Counted from the stretch's first letter, positions 35,278-45,646 are shown. The stretch: DNA of 64,000 bases from CAVUCH01 sp963763095 (GCA_963763095.1 CAVXNR010000021.1:1-64000), one strand, 5' to 3'. Numbers and translations are program-made. The notes: a model not told the origin generated them from the letters alone.

Positions 35278-35477
35278 CCCGCCGCGCTGCGCTGTGCGCC
35301 CGCCAGCCATTCGGCGAGACGTTGCGCAGCATGTTCCGGGGTCGAGCCATAGAACGGCATCATGGCGGCGGGCACGCCCGGCACTCGAACCAGGTGGGCA
35401 CGCCAGCGATCGGCGCCGATGCGCGAGACCTCGATGTGGTACGTACGACCCTCAATGGTTTCGGTGATGTGTTGCAC
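35274..35477 (-). CDS. small conserved protein of unknown function
   Basis: 67 residues from GTG 35477. Reads VQHITETIEGRTYHIEVSRI, RWRAHLVRVPGVPAAMMPFYG and STPEHAAQRLAEWLAGA: two to three beta strands followed by a helix, the shape of short HicB-like or DUF1508-like domains though without a clear match. The frame is open upstream to 35690 but similarity to a compact domain begins here. It overlaps the asparaginase start by 4 bases, so the two are translated together. Role unknown. Confidence 0.55.
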   Translation of the reverse strand: MQHITETIEGRTYHIEVSRIGADRWRAHLVRVPGVPAAMMPFYGSTPEHAAQRLAEWLAGAQRSAAG

Positions 35478-35785
35478 GAGAGCCCTGGAGTTGGGAGACG
35501 GCTGCGTGAACGAGCGTCGCCATTGTAGGCGTCGTGCGCCACGGTTCAAGCGAAAGTCGGCGCGAAGCTTCCCGCACTTTACCAGGGTGCGCTCGATCCG
35601 TTCGGCAGGTCGTCCAAAATAGATTTCGACTGACAGCTTCTCCACAGGATATTCACCGAACGTCCACAGGATTTCCACAGGTCGCCTCATCGGGCGTGCG
35701 CAACGCGCCGCTGCAGACTCCCCTTGGCACCATCTGCTCCGCCGATCTGGGTCGTTGCGGCGCGTTATGCGACACTAGAACCTTC
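35478..35785. other. 308-bp divergent intergenic region
   Basis: It separates the asparaginase operon (left) from the operon ending in addA (right). No gene is evident. It carries three phased TCCACAGG boxes, described separately, and must hold both promoters. Confidence 0.5.
35641..35681 (+). promoter_or_regulatory. three phased TCCACAGG boxes
   Basis: TCCACAGG occurs at 35641-35648, 35663-35670 and 35674-35681. Starts are 22 and 11 bases apart, about two and one helical turns, so all face the same side of the DNA. The first is part of TTCTCCACA, one base from the DnaA-box consensus TTATCCACA. It lies between two divergent operons. Confidence 0.5.
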
Positions 35786-37169
35786 GTGCTGGTTTTCACC
35801 GTCCGCGCCCTGATCCTGCTCTCGATCCTGCTCACGCCCGTGTCCGCACACGCGGAAGAGGCGTCCCTGCTGCGCGTGTTCCTCGTGGACGGGACGACCC
35901 TGACCAGCTTCGGCGAGTATGCCCGCGTGGGCGACCGCATCGTGTTCTCGATGCCACTCGGCAGCGGCCCCGACGGCAACCCGACCCTGCAGCTGGTGAG
36001 CCTTCCCGAACGCAACGTGGATTGGACGCGCACCGACGCGTACCGCGAGGCGGTCCGCTCTGCCCAGTATGTCGCCGCGCAGGGCGAAAACGATTTCGCG
36101 CTCATGACCGGCGACGTTGCCCGCGTGCTGAACGAGATCGCGCTCGCCAAGGATCCCGCTCATCGGCTCCGGCTCGCCGAGCAGGCCCGGGCGCAGCTCA
36201 CCGACTGGCCCGCGAAGCACTACGGGTACCGTGCAAAGGATGTGAGGGAAATCGCGGCGTTGCTGGACGAAACGATTGCCGATCTCCGGGCTGCCACTGG
36301 CGGCAACCAGGTGGATCTCAGCTTCGTCGCGAACGTCGAGCCGCCCGCGCCGGTGCTGCTGTTGCCGCCGCCGACCGGGGCGGAGTTGATTGCGCAGGCG
36401 CTCTCGATCGCCGAGATGGCCGACGTCCCCGCGGACCGCATCGCCATGCTGCAGAAAGCGGTGGCGTTCATCGACACCTCACCAGCGGCGGAATCGGACC
36501 CGGCGCTGCTGCGCGCGCGCGACTTCGCCTGGCGCCGCCTCGAGCAGGAGCTCGACCTGGACCAGCGCTACACCGGCCTCGTGCGTCGTCTGACGACGGA
36601 CGCTTCGACGTCTGCCGCGCGCGCGGACGTCCGCGGTGTCGAGCGCGTGATCGCACGCGTGGCTCGCGTCGAAGAGCAGTTCGGGCGTGCGCGTCCTGCC
36701 GATGTGCGATCTCTGATTGCGACGCTCCACGCGCAGCTCGACTCGGCGCGCCGCCTTCGGCTCGCCCGCGACCGGTGGCGGCTGCGCCTGGCCGCATACC
36801 GCTCGTACTCGCGGTTCGTGAAATCGCCGATGGCGCAGCTCGATCTCATGCGGCCTGGCCTGCAGGACATCAAGACGCTTGCGGGCCCCGAGGCGGTGTC
36901 GCTGGGCCGGCTGACCGCGCGGGCCACGCAGGCTACGCGCGCAGCTACGCGGCGTCATCCCGCCGCCCGATCTCGCCCCCATTCATGCTCTGCTCCAGAG
37001 CGCGTGCCAGATGGCGAGTGCCGCCGTGGAGACGCGTTTCAAGGCCGTCGCGTCCGGCGACATGGCTGTCGCCTGGAACGCCTCCTCGGCGGCGGCAGGA
37101 TCGCTGATGCTGCTGGCGCGGGCCCGTGACGAGCTGGAGCGCTACCTCGTGCCACCGCGGCAACCGTGA
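35786..37169 (+). CDS. exported protein of unknown function, first gene of the addBA operon, one frameshift
   Basis: About 460 residues from GTG 35786, with a signal peptide (FTVRALILLSILLTPVSAHA). The mature part starts with a beta-rich domain (LRVFLVDGTTLTSFGEYARV, IVFSMPLG), then is almost all alpha-helical (ARVLNEIALAKDPAHRLRLA, AQALSIAEMADVPADRIAML). The frame breaks near 36950 and continues GVIPPPDLAPIHALLQSA, ETRFKAVASGDMAVAWNA to TGA 37167-37169. That stop overlaps the addB GTG by 4 bases. I know no family. Its export makes a direct part in DNA repair unlikely. Confidence 0.65.
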
Positions 37170-40158
37170 CCACACCACGAGACGTGCGGCTCCTCCGGGC
37201 AGGTTCCCTGCACGCCTACCACCGCGCCATCGTCGCGGCGTCGTGCGATGGCGACGCTCTCGCTCGTGCGCGCCACAGCGGTGATCGTGCCGACGCGCGC
37301 GGCGGCTCTCCAACTGCAGCGCACGGTGGAACAGGCCCGCCTCGTCGACGCGGGGTCCGCGATCGTCCTCCCCGACATCCTCACGCGTGCAGAGTTGTAC
37401 GAGCGGCTGCGGGATGCCGCCGCACCGCCAGCGGCATGGCTGAGCGCATTCGATCGCGAGGTCATGCTGCAGGCCGGGGCCCACGAAGCCATCACCGAGG
37501 GCGCCGTTCCTCCCTTCCACCTGCGGCCGGCGCTCGTGGGCGAGATGCTCGAGTTCTACGACGAGCTGCGGCGGCGGCGTCGGCAGGTGGAGGACTTCGA
37601 GCGGCTGCTCGGGGCGGAGCTCGAGCCGCGCGCCGGGATCGATCGCGGGGCCGAGCGCATGCTGCGCCAGACGCGGTTCCTCATTGCCGCGTTTCGATCG
37701 TACGAGCGCCGCATGCGGGAGGCGGACGCGTGTGACGAGCATGCGTTCCGTGACTGGCTGATCGAGGCGCGCCTCCCCGCGCGGTATCGCCGCGTCATCG
37801 TCGCGGTGGGAGATCGGCTGGTGGAGGCTGGCGGACTCTGGCCCGCTGATGCCGATCTGCTTTCGCGGCTGGAGGGGATCCAGCGCATCGACGTCGTGGC
37901 GACCGAGGCGCAGCTCGCCGCGGGCTTCCACGTGCGCATCCACGATCTACTGCCGGGGATCGAGGAGGTGCGGGTGCCGGAGGAGGCGTGTGCCCTGGAC
38001 GATCGCACGCTGGTCGTGCCCGCCGACAGCACGAGCCTGCACTTCACGAGCCGCGATCGTGAGGCTGAGCTCGCCGACGTGGTACGGCGGATCAAGGCGC
38101 GGCGGCGGGAGTCACCCCTGGAAGCGCCGCGGCTCGACCGCACGGCCGTGGTGTTCGGCCGTCCACTTCCGTACGTGTACCTGGCGCGGGAGGTGTTCGG
38201 CGCCGCCCGCGTGCCCTTCCAGACTGATGATGCCCTGCCGCTCGCGGCCGAAAGCGGTGCCGCGGCGCTCGACCTGGTGCTGGCGTTCGTCAGCTCCGGG
38301 GCGGGCCTGTCGGCGACCGTGGCGCTGCTGCGCTCACCGCACCTCGTTCCAGCGCTGGGCGCCCCCCCTCTGCCCGGCTGACGCCGTGCAGGCCCTGAAG
38401 CAGCGCGCTTACCGACGTGGGATATGGCGGCGACCCCGCCCGGCTGTCGACGCTTGCGGACGAATGGGAACAGCTACCGGCGGCGCCTGACTCACGGGCC
38501 ACCGCTCTGCGGCGACGGGCCGCGCCCGCCGCACGAGCTGCCACCATCGATCGCGGCGGAGCTCGGGCCGCTGTTCGCCGACGCACCCGCGAGCGTGCAC
38601 CTGGAGACGCTGCGGCAGTTTGTGCTGACCAGGGGCAGGGTGCCGGACCTGCCCGGGCCCGAGCGCGAGCGCCTGTTGCGGACGCGCACCGCGCTGCTCA
38701 CCCTGCTCGAAGGGTTGGCCCGTGCGTACCGTGCCCACGGGGACCTGGCGTGGTCCGCAGACGATCTCGCCGCGACCGTCCGGCGCTGGATCGAGGCGCA
38801 GACGTTTGCGCCGCGCACCGGCGATGCGGGGGTGCACATGGTCGACGCCGCGGCTGCCCGCTTCGGCATCTACGATGATGTGCATCTCGTCGGCCTCGTG
38901 GATGGCGAGTGGCCCGCCGTCGCGCGCCGGAACCTCTTCTACCCGCCAGTACTGCTGCAGCCGCTCGGCTGGCCGTCCGATGCCGCGCGGGTCTCGGCTG
39001 CCCGCGCCGCCTTCTTCGACCTGCTGCGGCTCGCCCGGCAGCGCACGACCGTGTCGGCGTTCCAGCTCGAAGACGACTCGCTCACGGGACCGTCAGTCCT
39101 GCTCGACGATCTGGCGAGGTCGAGCCTGCAGCCACTCACACGTGCCGACGACCGGACGCCCGATCTTCGCGACCGAGGCCTTGCTGGCACGGCCGATCGT
39201 CGAGGGCGTCCTCTCCGCAGCCGCGGGTGACTGGCTTCGACTGCGCCTCGCTCGAACGGATGCCGCCGACGCCGCGTTCCATGGAACCGCGTTGCCGCAC
39301 GCCCCGCGAACGCACAGCGTCGGCGCGATCGAGTTGTACACGCAGTGTCCCTTCAAGTACTTCGCGCGCCAAGTGCTGCGCCTCGAGGAGGAGACGGATC
39401 AGGAGGAGGGCCTGACGCCGCGTGAGCGCGGCATCTTCATCCACGAGATTTTCGAGGCCTTTTTCGATCGGTGGGGCAGGGAGGGCGGAGGCGCAATCAC
39501 GACTGGCGAACTGCCGCGGGCGCGGGCCCTGCTCGAGGAGGTCATGACGCCTCGTCTCGCCGCGCTCGACCGCGCCGACGCGGCACTCGAGCGCACGCGT
39601 CTCCTCGGCTCGCCGGTTGCGCCGGGACTCGCCGACCTGGTGCTGCGGATGGAAGCGGAACGGACGGTGCCGGTGCTCGGCCGCCGGCTCGAGGAGCCGT
39701 TCGACGCACTGTTCGAGCTCGAAGGCCAAGGCGGGGCTCGCACGCTGCCGATCCGGGGTGTCGTGGATCGCATCGACCTGCTGGCCGACGGCACGCTCCG
39801 CGTGATCGACTACAAGTCGTCGCTTCCCCCGGCGGCCATGCAGCTCGCGATCTACGCGGTGACCGCGGCCCAGCGTCTTCGCGGCCATCTCGGACGGCAG
39901 TGGACCGTGGGCGAAGCCGCGTACATCATCTTCAACGGCTCGCGTGTGAAGTCGATCGGCCGGAACGCGGAGGCACGCGCGCAGGTGCTCAGCGAGGCGC
40001 AGGCGCGATTCATTGCCGCGGCGGATGGGATCCAGGCGGGGTCCTTTCCGCCGCGCCCGGTGCAGCCACACCTGTGCACGTCGTGCGCGTATGCCGGCGT
40101 GTGCCGAAAGGATTATGCCGCGCCTCTCGAGGACGCCGACACCACGCCTGCCGTTTGA
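37166..40158 (+). CDS. addB: AddB-like nuclease subunit, several frameshifts
   Basis: Reconstructed across frames from GTG 37166. The N-terminus reads LLRAGSLHAYHRAIVAA, then VIVPTRAAALQLQRTVEQA after a shift near 37260; helicase-like parts follow (TAVVFGRPLPYVYLAREVFG, VALLRSPHLVPALG). Further shifts lie at a run of seven C (38362-38368), near 38420 and 38500, and near 39155. The C-terminal RecB-type PD-(D/E)XK nuclease is intact in the last frame: GAIELYTQCPFKYFARQVL, GIFIHEIFEAFFDRWG, GVVDRIDLLADGTLRVIDYK, and an iron-sulfur-type Cys end CTSCAYAGVCRKDY. Partner of AddA in double-strand break processing; the genes overlap by 44 bases. Confidence 0.8.
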
Positions 40159-43100
40159 GGATCCGGCCGCACCGCCGGCTGCCGATCTGCCCGACGCCGC
40201 CGATCGCGCGGCTGCCGTGGATCCCACGCGCAACGTCGTGCTCGAGGCATCGGCGGGTACCGGCAAGACCCGCGTGCTCGTGGACCGCTACACCAACCTG
40301 TTGAAGGCCCGCGTGGATCCCGCCAACATCCTGGCGATCACCTTCACGCGCAAGGCGGCCGCGGAGATGCGCGAGCGCATCCTGCAGAACCTGCAGAGCG
40401 CCGCTGCCACCGGCGAGATCGACGCGGCTCGCTGGCGCGACCTGCGCGACCGGCTGGGTGACATCGCGGTCAGCACGATCGATGCGTTCTGTCTGTCGCT
40501 GCTCCGCGAGTTCCCGCTCGAAGCCGACCTCGACCCCGGCTTCACCATGGCCGACGAGACAGAGGTGCTCCGTCTCATCGATGAGGGGCTCGATCGTGCT
40601 CTTCGCGTGTGCCGCGGCATCGCGGCGACCGATCCGGCGGTGGCGCTGCTCTTCGCGCAGCTCGGTGAGCCGAAGCTGCGGGCCGGCCTCGCCGTGCTGC
40701 TCGACCGCCGGCTCGTCGCGCACGACGCGTTGCGCCGTTTTCTCGTCCACGGCCCGGGCGATGTGAACCCCGACGTGGTCTGCGGCCGTGCGGCGGCCCG
40801 CCTCGCCGAAACGCTGCGGTCGGTCGACGGAGGGCTTGCCGCCTTCCTCGCGGACGGCCCGCGATTCCATCCACGCTTCGCCATGCTGGCACGCGACATC
40901 GAGACGCTGGCGCCGATAGAACCCGCCGGTTCTCCCGGTTCTGCCCCGGGCGTGGAGCTGGCCAGCCGGATGCGCCTGATCGCGGACGGCCTGCGCGATC
41001 ACTTCCTCAACGACAAGGGCGACCCGCGCACCAGATGGTCGTACAAGGCGTCAGACGCCGACACGCCCGAGGCATGGAAACGGCACCGCGAGCGCGCGCA
41101 GCGGCTGGCCCCGGCGATTGCCGGCGATCTCGCGCGGTTCACCCGCGACTTGAACGTGGTGCTCTCGCACGCCGTGTGGCGCGTGTTCGAGACTGCCTTG
41201 TCGGAGTACCGGCGGACCCTGGCCGCACATGCGGTCGTGGATTTCCCGGACGCGCTGTGGCGCACGCTCGAACTGCTCGCGCAGATGGACGAGTTCGCCC
41301 AGAGCCGCTATCTGCTGCAGGCGCGCTATCACCACTTGCTCGTCGATGAGTTTCAGGATACGAGCCAGGCACAGTGGGAGCTCGTGTGGCGTCTCGTGCA
41401 GGCGTGGGGCGAAGGCCTGGGCATGGAGCAGGACGCCCCCCTCCCCCCTCCATCTTCATCGTCGGCGACCGCAAGCAGTCCATCTACGGGTTTCGCGACG
41501 CGGACGTCGGCGTCCTCGCGCGGGCCGTCATCAGCATTGCGGGCCTCAGACGGGACGGCAGCGTCCGGCGGGCGATCCGCAAGAGCTTTCGCGCGGTGCC
41601 GGCGCTGCTCGCCTTCACCAACGACCTGTTCGATGCCGTGGAGAAGCAGGAGCGGCCCGACGCGTTCGCCTACGGCGAGTCGGATCGCTTCCCGGTGGAC
41701 GCGGCGGCCGCTGCGCGGGAACCCGTTCTGGGTCTCGCGGTTGCGACCGATGCCGCCCTGTGTGCGGAGCGCGTGGCGAGCGAGATCGACAGGCTGCTGA
41801 CATCCGGACAGGTACGGGACAAGGCCACAGGTCTCGCGCGCGCCATGCGGCCGGGTGACATCGGGATCCTCTTCCGGTCCCGTGAGGGACACCAGGCGTT
41901 CGAGTCTGCGCTCGAGGGGCGCGGCATCGGCTCCTACGTCTACAAAGGGCTCGGCTTCTTCGAGGCAGACGAGATCAAGGATGTCTTCGCGCTGCTTCGA
42001 TACCTCGCGGATCCGGGCTCGGATCTTCGCGCCGCGGCATTCCTTCGTTCCCGGTTCGTGCGGCTGTCCGATCCGGCTCTCCAGGAGCTTGCGCCGCGGC
42101 TCGCCAGTGCCCTTCGTGACGCCACGCCGCCGGACGCGGCGCTCGGGATGGAGGATCAGGCAGTGCTCGCGCGCGCACGGGAGGCGTGTGCCGTGTGGCT
42201 GCCATTGGTCGACTGCATCCCGCCCGCTGAGCTGCTCGACCGGATTCTGGATGACTCCGCCTACTCGTTCGAAACGGCGGGCCGCCGCGCCGGGCAGGCG
42301 ATCGAGAACCTGAAGAAAGTGCGGGCCCTCGTGCGCCGCATTCAGAATCGCGGCTACGCAACCATGGGCCGGGTCGCGGAGCACCTCGATCGTCTGTCGG
42401 TGGGTGACGAGTCCAACGCAGTGATCGACGCCGTGGATGCCGTGAACCTCATGACGGTGCATGCCGCCAAGGGCCTGGAGTTTCCCGTCATCTTCCTCGT
42501 GAACATCGGGAAGGGCGCGGGTGGCAGCCGGTCGCCAATCCGGCTCGTCGCCGATGGCGGAGGAGGGCAGCCCTCGGTGTCGATTGGGGATTACCTGTCC
42601 GAGGCGGACGCGGATCTTGTTGACCGCGAGCGGGAGGAAACCAAGCGTCTGTTGTATGTCGCGATCACGCGGGCGCGGGATCGCCTCTACCTCTCGGCTG
42701 TCGTCGCCGGCGACCGCATCAGCCGCGCGCGCGGCAGCCTGGCGGAGGTGCTCCCCGCGTCGCTCACCGACCTTTTCACCGAGGCCGCACGCGATAACGG
42801 GCCGGTAAGGCTCGAGTGGACGGGGAACACGGGAGGGCACCTGTTCGCCGTGTGCCGGGCCGTCACGCCTGCGCGTCCCGTAGCGTCCGCGCCGGACTTC
42901 ACGGTTCGACGGAGTGACTTCGGCCCGATCGCTGATGTGCCGTGCGAGGACCGCCTGTCCGCATCGGCGGTGGGCGGCCAATCTCCCGACGGCGGCGCGA
43001 CCGGCGGTTGGGGACCACCACATGATTCCGCCCGGCTCGTCGGGACCCTGGTCCATCGTCTCTTCGAACACGCCCGGGGTCCGGCAGCGGCAGATCGCGA

Positions 43101-43494
43101 GGGCCTGGCCGATCGCCTGCGCTCGCTCGTCCATCCGCGCGAGCGGGCGGGCGTCGCAGACATCGACGCTGTCATCCGCGACGCGGTCACCCGCTTCGAG
43201 GCAATCGCGCGGCGCCCGGTAGTGACGGGACTGTTCCTGTCGGGCGAACGGCTGCACGAGGTGCCGTTTGCCTTGCGCCGCCAGGGCGAGCTCGTGCACG
43301 GGACGATCGACACCCTGGTGCGCGGGGACGGCGTGGTGACCGTGGTCGAAGTGAAGACGGGCCGCCGTGCGCCGGTGCACGCACACCAGCTGGCGCTGTA
43401 CGTCGAAGCCGCACGCGTCCTGTTCCCTCCGCCCGACCGTGTTGACGGCGTGCTCGTCTATTCAGACGAAGAAGTGTGGCTCACGTCACCGTGA
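40115..43494 (+). CDS. addA: AddA helicase-nuclease subunit, one frameshift
   Basis: About 1126 codons from ATG 40115. UvrD-like SF1 helicase with a C-terminal RecB-type nuclease, the motor of AddAB. Motifs in order: Walker A VLEASAGTGKTRVLVDRY, motif Ia ILAITFTRKAAAEMRERI, Walker B LLVDEFQDTSQAQWELV, motif III GDRKQSIYGFRDADV, motif V VNLMTVHAAKGLEFPVIFL, motif VI LLYVAITRARDRLYLSA, and the nuclease end GTIDTLVRGDGVVTVVEVK. Between Walker B and motif III the frame breaks at two C6 runs (41436-41448), a typical place for a base-calling error. Follows addB with overlap. Confidence 0.88.
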
Positions 43495-43643
43495 TGCGTT
43501 CAGTTGCAGACGGTTGAGGCGCCTCTCACGCCGGCACGCCCCGAAGGACACAACGCGGCACTGGCGCGGTTTTTCGGGTGTTTTCTGCAATTACCGGGCG
43601 TTCCAGGCCCCCGTGGGAAGTTCACCGGCATCAGTATTTCCAA

Positions 43644-43672
43644 TTGCGTCGTGCTGGGGCATCCCGTACAAT
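43644..43672 (+). promoter_or_regulatory. sigma-70-type promoter of the zinc-ribbon gene
   Basis: TTGCGT and TACAAT are 17 bases apart, close to consensus in sequence and spacing. Transcription would begin near 43679, right at the start of a 26-bp tandem repeat that forms the leader. Confidence 0.55.
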
Positions 43673-43676
43673 CAAG

Positions 43677-43728
43677 CGTTTGGATGACCGGCCGATCGCC
43701 GACGTTTGGATGACCGGCCGATCGCCGA
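43677..43728 (+). repeat. exact 26-bp tandem duplication in a gene leader
   Basis: Two identical units, each beginning CGTTTGGATGACCGGCCGAT, at 43677-43702 and 43703-43728. Each holds GATGACCGGCCGATCGCC, with the palindromic core CGGCCG. The unit ends 14 bases before the TTG start and lies just downstream of the promoter, a place where a repressor site or RNA element could act. Confidence 0.8.
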
Positions 43729-43741
43729 GAGGAGCAGAGCG

Positions 43742-43963
43742 TTGGCATTGACTTGTGCGAACTGCGGAAATGATCGCAATTTTCAGGTGAAGACGGTGCA
43801 GATGCATGTGGTGCATCTCGAAGACGAACGGGTAGAGGTCTCGGACGAGGGGCGGCCGGCCGTGCTCGAAGTGTTGTGCGATGAGTGCGAGAACCCGATC
43901 AACTTCGAGGAATTCGAAGACGCCCTGCGCCGCGAAGTGATGCTGACCATCGGCGCGCGCTAG
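43742..43963 (+). CDS. small zinc-ribbon protein
   Basis: 73 residues from TTG 43742, chosen because GAGGAG lies 8 bases upstream and the product then begins MALTCANCGNDRNF. Two CxxC pairs (CANC at 5-8, CDEC about 51-54) form a zinc ribbon, with KTVQMHVVHLEDERVEV between. The C-terminus is acidic then basic (INFEEFEDALRREVMLTIG). It looks like a small nucleic-acid- or protein-binding adaptor; no function is known. Confidence 0.7.
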   Translation: MALTCANCGNDRNFQVKTVQMHVVHLEDERVEVSDEGRPAVLEVLCDECENPINFEEFEDALRREVMLTIGAR

Positions 43964-44127
43964 CCATCCGCCCTGGCCGCGCCAGACCCGGCCGCGTGCG
44001 GCGGCGTCAAGGGCGTCAGGGGCAGGCCCTCCCGTTTCCCTTCACACTCGCGTCGCGAATTGCTTTCAGGGCAGCGTGCTCCCTCTGTGAGCGCGCGTCG
44101 CTGTGCGCATCGACCCTCGCCGACCGC

Positions 44128-44325
44128 TCAACACGGCTCGGGCACAGGATCGGGATCGTCCTGCGACGCGTCGATGAAGCCGCACAGCAGGCACTGGCGC
44201 GTGCCGCCTCCTTCGAGGCCGTTGGGGGTGGCGAGTTCCGCGCTCGTCAAGGCTTCAGAGCCCGTCGGCTGCAGAATCCCACCACAGTCCGGGCAGATGC
44301 GAACGTTGCTGTGGCGCCGGTTCAT
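44128..44325 (-). CDS. small zinc-ribbon protein
   Basis: 65 residues from ATG 44325 (MNRRHSNVRICPDCGGILQP). Two CxxC pairs (CPDC, CLLC) make a zinc ribbon; the tail FIDASQDDPDPVPEPC is acidic. The longer frame to 44385 lacks a ribosome site. It is divergent from the DnaJ-like gene. Function unknown. Confidence 0.55.
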   Translation of the reverse strand: MNRRHSNVRICPDCGGILQPTGSEALTSAELATPNGLEGGGTRQCLLCGFIDASQDDPDPVPEPC

Positions 44326-44435
44326 GGTGCTCCTCGTCTTTGCACGAAAGCGCGCGATCGTAACACCGACCCGGCGCCTTGACAACTTTCAGCGCGGCTC
44401 GTACCGGTACGGGCACTGCGAGCGGATGAACACGT

Positions 44436-44891
44436 GTGACTGACTTCCGAAGACCTCTGCACGACGAGACAACGCCCCTGCACGCGGCGCCCGCGCCGTC
44501 TTCGCACCGTGGCGTCTTCGACGATGAGATCGCCATCGACTTCCCCTCGATCGGCGCTGTCGTGGAGCGCATGCGCGAGGGATTCCTCGGCGACGATCCA
44601 TCGAACGCGGAGCACAAGTCCGCGATCAGCCTCTCGCCACGCCAGGCGTTCGCGGGTGCAACCGTCCCGCTGGACGTGCCGTTGCGCCAGACGTGCCGGC
44701 ACTGCGGGGGACGCGGCGAGACCTGGGCCGAACGGTGCGCCGGGTGCTCCGGATCCGGCGAGTGCTCGCGGCCGCACCAGGTGAGGGTGCTGGTGCCCGC
44801 CGGCGTGACAGATGGCACCCGCTTTCGTTTCCTCATCACCGCGCCCCACGGCGTACCGACACGCATCGAGGTGACGGTGCTCGTGGCCTGA
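44436..44891 (+). CDS. DnaJ-like zinc-finger protein without a J domain
   Basis: 151 residues from GTG 44436. After a 60-residue acidic lead it has AISLSPRQAFAGATVPLDVP, the strand before the zinc finger of DnaJ. Two CxxCxGxG-type motifs follow (CRHCGGRG, CAGCSGSG) where DnaJ has four. Then HQVRVLVPAGVTDGTRFRF, the DnaJ beta-domain signature (VxIPAGVxDGxxxR). No HPD-bearing J domain exists, so it cannot stimulate DnaK in the usual way; it may bind client proteins. A membrane protein gene follows after 5 bases. Confidence 0.7.
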   Translation: MTDFRRPLHDETTPLHAAPAPSSHRGVFDDEIAIDFPSIGAVVERMREGFLGDDPSNAEHKSAISLSPRQAFAGATVPLDVPLRQTCRHCGGRGETWAERCAGCSGSGECSRPHQVRVLVPAGVTDGTRFRFLITAPHGVPTRIEVTVLVA

Positions 44892-44896
44892 CGGCC

Positions 44897-45334
44897 GTGC
44901 CGAGTCATCCGCCAGCGCTCCGCTTCGACGGGCACATCGAATTCCTCGGCCTCCTCTACCAATTGTGGGCGGCGTTCAACGCCATCTTCGGTGTGGCGAT
45001 GGGCCTGTTTGCCGCATCCGCCGCGCTGCTGGCGGTGGCACCGGAGGGCCGCCCCGGGGTGGAAATCGCCGCGGCGTTCACAGCAGCCGCCTTCGCCATC
45101 GTCGCCGCCACGGCCGTCGTGTGGGCCATCGTGCACGCGTGGTGCGGCAGAGCGCTTCGCCGCCGCGACCCGTGGTCACGCGTGCTGGCGCTCGCCCTCG
45201 CGCTGCTGAATGCACTGCTGTTTCCGCTCGGGACGGTGCTGGCGTTCTACACGGTGTGGCTGCTGCTGCACGAAGACGTACGCGTGCGGTTCGAGCGAGA
45301 GACTTCGTCAGCTCAACCGCTCAATGTCTCATGA
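44897..45334 (+). CDS. four-helix membrane protein of unknown function
   Basis: 145 residues from GTG 44897. Four hydrophobic helices: LYQLWAAFNAIFGVAMGLFA, ASAALLAVA onward to AAAFAIVAATAVVWAIVHAW, and VLALALALLNALLFPLG, VLAFYTVWLLL. The motif HIEFLGLLYQLWAAF followed by RRDPWSRVLALALALLNAL is seen in small membrane proteins of several phyla, function unknown. It follows the DnaJ-like gene in the same operon and overlaps the convergent yidD end by 6 bases. Confidence 0.65.
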   Translation: MPSHPPALRFDGHIEFLGLLYQLWAAFNAIFGVAMGLFAASAALLAVAPEGRPGVEIAAAFTAAAFAIVAATAVVWAIVHAWCGRALRRRDPWSRVLALALALLNALLFPLGTVLAFYTVWLLLHEDVRVRFERETSSAQPLNVS

Positions 45335-45646
45335 TGGCGGGTCTGGCGTCCCGTCCTTCGTCCACGGTCCGCACCTCACAACGCGTTTGGCGGTCAGCCA
45401 CGCGCCCGCCGGGAGACCGTGCGCTCTCAGCACCGCCTCGGCGTAATGGCTGCACGTGGGCCTGAAGCGGCAGCGCACGCCAAGCGCGGGCATGAGCGGC
45501 GAGGCCGTCCGCTGGTACAGGTGCACCGCTCCGAGGGCGGTGCGGGTAGACCACTGAGCGGCCGGAGGCCGTCTGAGATCGAACGTGCAGGCCCCCAGCG
45601 CCAGGACGAGCACCAGGGTCGCGACAAGCCGGCGGCGCCTGAACAT
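45329..45646 (-). CDS. yidD: YidD-like membrane protein insertion factor with a lipoprotein signal
   Basis: 105 residues from ATG 45646. The YidD core is clear: HLYQRTASPLMPALGVRCRF, RPTCSHYAEAVLRAHG and a conserved C-terminal RVVRCGPW, including the Cys of PTCSxYA. YidD helps YidC insert proteins in the inner membrane and is normally a 70-85-residue amphipathic protein. Here an extra start, RRRRLVATLVLVLALGACTF, forms a lipoprotein signal with lipobox LGAC. No rnpA, rpmH or yidC is nearby, unlike the usual setting. Confidence 0.82.
   Translation of the reverse strand: MFRRRRLVATLVLVLALGACTFDLRRPPAAQWSTRTALGAVHLYQRTASPLMPALGVRCRFRPTCSHYAEAVLRAHGLPAGAWLTAKRVVRCGPWTKDGTPDPPS

Noticed and set aside
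35641..35681. Replication origin
   Set aside because: Only one near-DnaA box, no AT-rich unwinding element, and no dnaA or dnaN near; kept only as a regulatory candidate.
39136..40266. 376-residue minus-strand frame
   Set aside because: Antisense to the nuclease part of addB, no signatures.
41353..43386. 677-residue minus-strand frame
   Set aside because: It is the codon-bias shadow of addA; no motif or ribosome site, while addA shows all helicase motifs.
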